Shown here: positions 11,730-16,156 of the stretch, piece by piece
Numbering within the stretch: position 1 is the first letter of the stretch
Layout of the letters: each line of letters opens with the position of its first letter
Assembly: GCA_026122915.1 (NCBI GenBank)
Contig: JAGIXO010000032.1
Span: 1 to 16,156 of the forward strand
Source: Candidatus Electronema nielsenii
GTDB lineage: Bacteria; Desulfobacterota; Desulfobulbia; Desulfobulbales; Desulfobulbaceae
Reading direction: 5' to 3'
DNA: 16,156 bases
Notes under the pieces: model-generated
Databases searched by the model: none
What the model was told of the DNA's origin: nothing
The model's input: the letters and a program-made list of their open reading frames with translations, nothing else
Position numbers and translations under genes: made by a program

Positions 11730-14654
11730 TTACAACTCCACCACCGCATCAAACAATTCAGCGTTGGCTCTAATCTTCTCGCTGCTGCCGATAGTTGCCC
11801 GAAAGCTGTGCCGCTTGAGCTGCTCAAACAAGGGGGCAAAGCCGCGCAGGGCTGCTGACTCTGTATCGATCAGCTGCTCCAATATCTGCTGCCGGTGTTC
11901 TGGGGTAATCCCACAAAGGTAGGCATCACGGGCCTTCACACCTTCAGCAGCCGGGGAGCGCAACGGATTCAGGCTGCCATACGCACCGATAACAAGCTGC
12001 TCTAACTTAGCTTGGCTCAAATCAAGCTCCTTGACGGCAGCGGCAATCGCCTCATACGCCGCATAGGTCTTGCTCACTTGGGGGTCGCGGAAGCTGATCA
12101 AAGCGAAATTACCAGACACCGGATGGAATTGGACAAAGCAACCGTAAGCACCGCCTAACTGGCGCACGGTGTTCCACAGGTAATCCCGTGACAGCCATGT
12201 TTTCAGCACCTCGAAGGTGCCATCATACTGCTGCGGATCGGTAAACAGGTTGCAGCCTTGAACATTATAGACCACATCGGCAGAAGTAGTGAATGCCTGC
12301 TGCTGGGCAAACTGCGGGAAAAGCATCTCAACAGGCTGCGGGCTGCGGCCAAGCAAACTCTGTTTGATCTCGTTGATTTGCGCCTTGATCGTGCCAATAT
12401 CTGCCGCAGAGCCAGTGACAGCAATCTTCATCCCCGCAGGCTGCAAGACCGCCTGCCGCAGACGTTCTACTTTGGCAAGGAAGCTCTCTTCCTGCTTATC
12501 GTAGTTGGCAGCCAGCTCTTTCAGGGTAAGATATGCAGTCGCACCGTTGACGTGCTCATTAATCATCCCGGCCCGGCTGAGATGGGCAAAGACCCGGCTT
12601 GCTGCCAGCTGATACCCTTCACTCTGCACTGCATGTTCAGCCCAAGTGAATTCCCGCAAGACGATCTCTTTAATCCGCTGCCGGTTGCTCAGATCAAGTT
12701 CAGCAAAGACCTCGCGCACTAAGTCCAAAGCCTGCGGCAAATAGCCGGACAGTGCCTTGATCTGGAACCAAAGCAGAGGCAGCAGCGGTGTTTTGTTCTC
12801 AAGATGATGATAGGTGGAGAACGAATGACTAAAGCCGCCGGTGCAGATGTTGATGTCTTTAGTAAAGCGGACGTAATCACGCTGCTTCGTACCAATCTCA
12901 GTAGCAATGGTGGCAAAGAGATCAAGGTATGGCAGCAGGTCTGGACCGATGGCTGCACAATCCAAGCCAAACTGGACATAGGTAATGCCGTTGGTATCTA
13001 CCTCGCTGCTGATACACTCCACTGAGCCGCAGACTTCAATGCTGGCACTATGCATCGGTGGTCTGCGTTCCAAATCCTTGCGGGCAAGCCGAGGTACCAA
13101 GGCCAATTGCTCTTCGGTGTTCGGCGTTTGCTGCCGCCGCATCAGTTCCTGTGTCGTGGCAATCAGGGACTGCACCTGCTGCTGATCAAGGGTTTGTGCG
13201 TATGCAGCTAACCTGCGCTGTTCCTCCTGCATGGCGAGGGCTGCTTTGTCTGGATCAGGCCGCAGGGTGACCGCAGCAAAGACCGGACTGTCTAACAAGC
13301 TCTTCTTGATCAACTGCTCAAAGTATCTTTCCTCCAAAGCCTTCTTGCGGATAGTGGCAAACAGCTCATCAATCTCTAAGGCAGCAAAGGGGTCTGCACC
13401 GTGCTGGAGCGCAGTGAGTGCTTTGCTAATCAGATCAAGACCACGTTGAGCATGTGTTAGTTCTTCTCGGACAGAGAACTCGTAATGGTTCAGCTCAGAC
13501 AGCACCAGATCATGATCAAGCCCTTGTGCAGCAATCTGGGTTAAGGTCTGCCGGTGCAGCTCTAAGAAGCGGTCGCGCTTGTCTGCATCAGAGCCAACCA
13601 GATAGGTCAGCATTACGGTCTGAAAGCAATGATCAGTAATAAACATTCCGCCGAAATCTTTGCCCAAGCCAGCCTCGACAATGGCTTTCTTTAGCGGCGA
13701 CGCATCTGAATTGTAAAGGATGTTAGCAATGATCTGAAAGGCAGTGGTAACCTCTCGGTCTAACAGCGTGCCAATCGCAGTGCCTACGGCCAAATAGGTC
13801 TTGCCTTTGAGGTTGCTGCCCGGCTGCACAGCATAGGTATCGTCAATAAAGACCGGCTCAGTAAGGCTGCGGCCCGGCACGATCTTGGCCTTTTCGCCCG
13901 CGCTGGTGTAGGCACAGAGGAACTTGTCCTGCACCGCTGCCAGTTCTTGCTCAAGATCAGCATCGCCGTAAAAGAACAGCATTCCGTTCGAGGGATGATA
14001 ATGCTTGCGGTGAAACTCGATGAACTGCTCGTAGCTCAGATCAGGAATGCAGGCTGGGTCGCCGCCTGACTCTTGAGCATAAGTTGATTCAGGCATCAGG
14101 CCGACAAAGGTATCCTGAAAGAGTGCGCGGGTAGGATCACTAAATGCCCCTTTCATTTCATTTAAAACCACCCCTTGGAACTCTAAGGGCGCATCCTCAC
14201 TTTCCTTGTGATAATGCCAGCCCTCTTGCTCGAAAGTGCTGCGGGCCAAGATTGGATTGAGCACCACATCACAATACACATCCATGATGCTGAAATACTC
14301 GCTCAGATTGCGGGTGGCGAACGGATACCAAGTAGTGTCAGCACCGGTCATGGCGTTGAGGAAGGTCATCAGACCGCCCTTATGTATTTCGCCAAAGATG
14401 TCCTGCACAGGGTATTTTTTCGATCCCACCAGCACGGAATGCTCCAAGATATGCGCCACGCCGGTGTCATCGTTCGGCACAGTCTGGAAGGCAAAGCAGA
14501 AGGTCTTATTGGGATCGCTGTTTTTTATCGCCAAGGCAGGTGTGCCAAGCACTTGGTGCTCGAACAGAAAGACTTCAGAGCTGATCTCAGCAACCTGTTC
14601 TTTGCGTTTAAGGATGAAGCCGTGATGAATGGAACCGATGCTGAAGTCTGTCAT
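11730..14654 (-). CDS. M16C metallopeptidase, presequence protease (PreP/Cym1) type
   Basis: 974 residues, the usual size for the PreP subfamily of M16 (a two-half clamshell in one chain). The inverted zinc motif HILEH (68-72: H68, E71, H72) sits in GVAHILEHSVLVGSKKYP. The third ligand is probably E166 in VVLNEMKGAFSDP. FLNAMTGADTTWYPFATRN (98-116) is also diagnostic. The C-terminal half contains the inactive M16 repeat, with LGGAYGCFVQF and SFRDP, which shapes the peptide chamber. PreP enzymes degrade short unstructured peptides such as cleaved targeting sequences; bacterial members are assumed to clear peptides. No signal peptide is seen, so cytoplasmic. The ATG at 14654 is well placed for the family but lacks a good ribosome site. 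It heads the unit that includes the Zn-PLC-like and small membrane protein genes. Confidence 0.95.
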   Translation of the reverse strand: MTDFSIGSIHHGFILKRKEQVAEISSEVFLFEHQVLGTPALAIKNSDPNKTFCFAFQTVPNDDTGVAHILEHSVLVGSKKYPVQDIFGEIHKGGLMTFLNAMTGADTTWYPFATRNLSEYFSIMDVYCDVVLNPILARSTFEQEGWHYHKESEDAPLEFQGVVLNEMKGAFSDPTRALFQDTFVGLMPESTYAQESGGDPACIPDLSYEQFIEFHRKHYHPSNGMLFFYGDADLEQELAAVQDKFLCAYTSAGEKAKIVPGRSLTEPVFIDDTYAVQPGSNLKGKTYLAVGTAIGTLLDREVTTAFQIIANILYNSDASPLKKAIVEAGLGKDFGGMFITDHCFQTVMLTYLVGSDADKRDRFLELHRQTLTQIAAQGLDHDLVLSELNHYEFSVREELTHAQRGLDLISKALTALQHGADPFAALEIDELFATIRKKALEERYFEQLIKKSLLDSPVFAAVTLRPDPDKAALAMQEEQRRLAAYAQTLDQQQVQSLIATTQELMRRQQTPNTEEQLALVPRLARKDLERRPPMHSASIEVCGSVECISSEVDTNGITYVQFGLDCAAIGPDLLPYLDLFATIATEIGTKQRDYVRFTKDINICTGGFSHSFSTYHHLENKTPLLPLLWFQIKALSGYLPQALDLVREVFAELDLSNRQRIKEIVLREFTWAEHAVQSEGYQLAASRVFAHLSRAGMINEHVNGATAYLTLKELAANYDKQEESFLAKVERLRQAVLQPAGMKIAVTGSAADIGTIKAQINEIKQSLLGRSPQPVEMLFPQFAQQQAFTTSADVVYNVQGCNLFTDPQQYDGTFEVLKTWLSRDYLWNTVRQLGGAYGCFVQFHPVSGNFALISFRDPQVSKTYAAYEAIAAAVKELDLSQAKLEQLVIGAYGSLNPLRSPAAEGVKARDAYLCGITPEHRQQILEQLIDTESAALRGFAPLFEQLKRHSFRATIGSSEKIRANAELFDAVVEL

Positions 14655-14707
14655 GAGAGAATGGGGGCTGCTGGTTGGAAGAGAAAATCAGGGCCTGTTT
14701 GGAGCCT

Positions 14708-14736
14708 ATTCTCCTAAAATTTTCCATGCAAATCAA
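14708..14736 (-). promoter_or_regulatory. Possible promoter for the M16C protease unit
   Basis: On the minus strand TTGATT (14736-14731), 17 bp and GAGAAT (14713-14708, 4/6) lie about 54 nt before ATG 14654. Moderate match only. Confidence 0.33.
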
Positions 14737-14984
14737 GCAAAAAAGCCATCCCGATCTGAGCTGGGCAGGCGGGTGTCTGCTTTGGCGTTTGCTGTTTTGG
14801 CTGTGATGGCACGGAACTGCGCAGTTGCGCAGCAAGATGTCTTTAAATTTCAGTGAATAAATATGGGCGTGGAGACAGGAGGTGACAGTTTGCTGAGGTC
14901 AGTTTCAGCCGCAAGAGGAAGTGTCACAATTTTGCATGTAAAAAATGTCAAGCTGTTTGTTTTTTTTGGATAAGATAGCTTTGT

Positions 14985-14997
14985 AAAAAAAAAAAAA
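14985..14997. repeat. A13 homopolymer tract with nearby T8 tract
   Basis: Thirteen consecutive A residues at 14985-14997, with eight T residues at 14960-14967 on the same strand. They lie about 65 bp upstream of the lipoprotein promoter -35. Such tracts bend DNA and can change length by slippage. Confidence 0.9.
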
Positions 14998-15060
14998 CTG
15001 ACATTTATCTTGTTGTTTTTTATACATTTCCAATAAAAGTGTAGATGATGTATTCATTTC

Positions 15061-15090
15061 TTGCCAAATCGAGCAAAATTTGAGTATAAA
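15061..15090 (+). promoter_or_regulatory. Sigma-70 promoter for the lipoprotein gene
   Basis: TTGCCA (15061-15066, 5/6), 18 bp, TATAAA (15085-15090, 5/6). Predicted start near 15097, giving a leader of about 100 nt before ATG 15196. Confidence 0.5.
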
Positions 15091-15195
15091 GTCTAATGAT
15101 CATCGTCTTCACATTGCTCATCAAATGGCAAAAAAAGCGGCTTCTGTCGCAGCGGCAGGATTTAACCACAAATAACCTCATCATCAGGGATAAAA

Positions 15196-16156
15196 ATGAA
15201 AGGCAAGCACATGAACCGTCAGGCAACCCGGCGTATTTCTATCCCTGTGACTGTATGTTTGACCCTGCTGGCAAGCTGTGTCAGCAAGCCGATTGAGCAG
15301 GATTTGGCTTCTGGCGATGCCACGGTGGAGATCAAGTATCTTGACAGCGTGACGATGGATATTATTGACGATACGCGGACAAAGCGGCGCAAATTTTACG
15401 AAATGGCCCTCAATGATCCTGATAAAAAATATTCACAGGGCAAGCAGGGAGCAATAGACAGAGAATCAACCTTTGCGGCGGCAATTAATGCCAATGCCCA
15501 GCGGGATAAGTCTGTGCTGGAGCGGTATAGTGCCGAAGGCAATCGGCAGCTTTCCGCTTTGGAGAACAGCGAAGAGTTGGGAGAAGCACTGCTTGATCAT
15601 CACAAAGAGTCTATGAAACAGTTAGATGCCCTTAATGCGGAGAGGGTGAAAGGGGCAGCAAGCCAAGCCGAAGCTCTTCAGAAAAAAAATGAATATGCAG
15701 GGTTGATGTTCGAACACTACTTATCAGCACTTAAAGAAATTGATGCAAGCATTGGCAAGGAGATCGAAAAAGATGAAAAAAGAACTCTGTTAAACGCGGA
15801 AATAGGGAGAAAGACAACGGAGTCTAATAATGCTGCAACTTCTACTGAAGACAAAAATAGATTAAAGAAAGAAATAGAGATTGCAACGACGGAAAAGAAC
15901 GCTTTGGGTGATTCAAAAACAGAATCGCTGCGAGGAGTAAGGGAAAATTTGTTGGATAGTGCGCACTTAGCTGGATTTTCGTTGCCAGCGGATAAAGAAT
16001 TGTTAGTCAATAGTGCCGCAACCAATGGGAAAGGAACAACTGTTGAAAGCACAGGTACTACATCTATGAAATTGTTAGACGGAATAATAAGCACAACAAA
16101 AACAGAATCAACAAAAGCAGAAGAAGACAAAACAGGCAAAGAAGAAGTAACAACAA
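15196..16156 (+). CDS. Coiled-coil lipoprotein, 3' end cut by window
   Basis: My translation is open from ATG 15196 to the window end (320 codons, no stop), so the protein is longer. The N-terminus is basic (MKGKHMNRQATRR) with a hydrophobic stretch and lipobox LASC (25-28), giving a mature protein lipid-anchored at C28. The next residue is Val, not Asp, so outer-membrane sorting is likely if E. coli rules hold. Residues ~60-270 are rich in Lys, Glu, Ala and Gln and probably form long coiled coils. From ~275 on, Thr/Ser/Lys/Glu low-complexity sequence appears. AGGGA lies before ATG 15196, and a second ATG at 15211 also has an upstream AAAGG, so either could be used. Codons shift to AT-rich choices towards the right, unlike the housekeeping genes. 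No family recognised; a structural or surface role is only a guess. Confidence 0.82.
   Translation, partial: MKGKHMNRQATRRISIPVTVCLTLLASCVSKPIEQDLASGDATVEIKYLDSVTMDIIDDTRTKRRKFYEMALNDPDKKYSQGKQGAIDRESTFAAAINANAQRDKSVLERYSAEGNRQLSALENSEELGEALLDHHKESMKQLDALNAERVKGAASQAEALQKKNEYAGLMFEHYLSALKEIDASIGKEIEKDEKRTLLNAEIGRKTTESNNAATSTEDKNRLKKEIEIATTEKNALGDSKTESLRGVRENLLDSAHLAGFSLPADKELLVNSAATNGKGTTVESTGTTSMKLLDGIISTTKTESTKAEEDKTGKEEVTT

Larger units (their letters stand above)
14655..15195. other. 541-bp divergent control region between M16C protease and lipoprotein genes
   Basis: I see no gene here. It contains a possible minus-strand promoter for the protease (14708-14736), a 12-bp perfect palindrome AACTGCGCAGTT (14815-14826) overlapping a 6-bp hairpin, a nested inverted repeat (14882-14927), a T8 tract (14960-14967), an A13 tract (14985-14997) and a plus-strand promoter (15061-15090). 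Base composition becomes strongly AT-rich after about 14,930. Confidence 0.6.

Noticed and set aside
14985..14997. A13 tract as a sequencing or assembly error in a gene
   Set aside because: It lies in non-coding DNA, so a length error would not break a frame; it is reported as a tract instead.
15717..16139. 140-codon minus-strand open frame
   Set aside because: Antisense to the lipoprotein gene; its Ser/Val-rich translation is the mirror of Lys/Glu/Thr-rich coiled coil.

Overview
The window looks like chromosomal DNA of a Gram-negative, anaerobic, energy-conserving bacterium. A Desulfobacterota (Desulfobulbales-like) member is the best guess. This rests on the MvhD-type iron-sulfur protein paired with a GltD/NfnB-like flavoprotein, on Mpl (recycling of DAP-type murein), and on the style of the DUF523, family-4 UDG-like and Zn-phospholipase-C-like proteins. 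It is an inference, because no rRNA or other taxonomic marker is present. There are no tRNAs, rRNAs, CRISPR arrays, insertion sequences or integrases.

Layout. Positions 1-2088 (minus strand) hold mvhD followed by a flavoprotein cut by the window edge. The two overlap by ATGA and are preceded by a good promoter with a perfect palindrome over its -10. Positions 2548-5264 (minus) are a tight unit of a 61-aa conserved small protein, mpl, and an AT-richer gene for a coiled-coil protein with three C-terminal membrane segments. Positions 5389-6285 (minus) hold a secreted protein with a Gln/Pro-rich linker; it has its own consensus promoter and a strong intrinsic terminator. serS (minus, 6386-7657) diverges from tatC (plus, 7836-8561). 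tatC converges on, and overlaps by 14 nt, a short DUF523 gene (minus). Next come ftsB/divIC and an overlapping family-4 UDG-like gene (plus, 9065-10230). Positions 10243-14654 (minus) hold an M16C presequence-type protease, a Zn-dependent phospholipase-C-like protein and a small membrane protein. After a 541-bp AT-rich gap, a coiled-coil lipoprotein gene (plus) runs off the right edge.

How the genes relate. Most are housekeeping or envelope functions: murein recycling, septum formation, Tat export, seryl-tRNA charging and proteolysis. The energy genes at the left edge are the metabolic highlight. MvhD normally passes electrons between a hydrogenase, formate or NAD(P)H module and heterodisulfide reductase-type or flavin-bifurcating enzymes. 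Here it is coupled to an NAD(P)H:Fe-S flavoprotein and no HdrABC lies upstream.

No clearly new defence system or mobile element was found. The observations most worth a second look are: a TatC in which the two positions aligned to the E. coli twin-arginine recognition residues F94 and E103 are substituted; a flavoprotein with an altered second Rossmann motif; an AT-rich membrane coiled-coil gene after mpl; a UDG-family protein with a degenerate active-site motif translated from the tail of ftsB; and the A/T-tract-rich control region of the right-edge lipoprotein.
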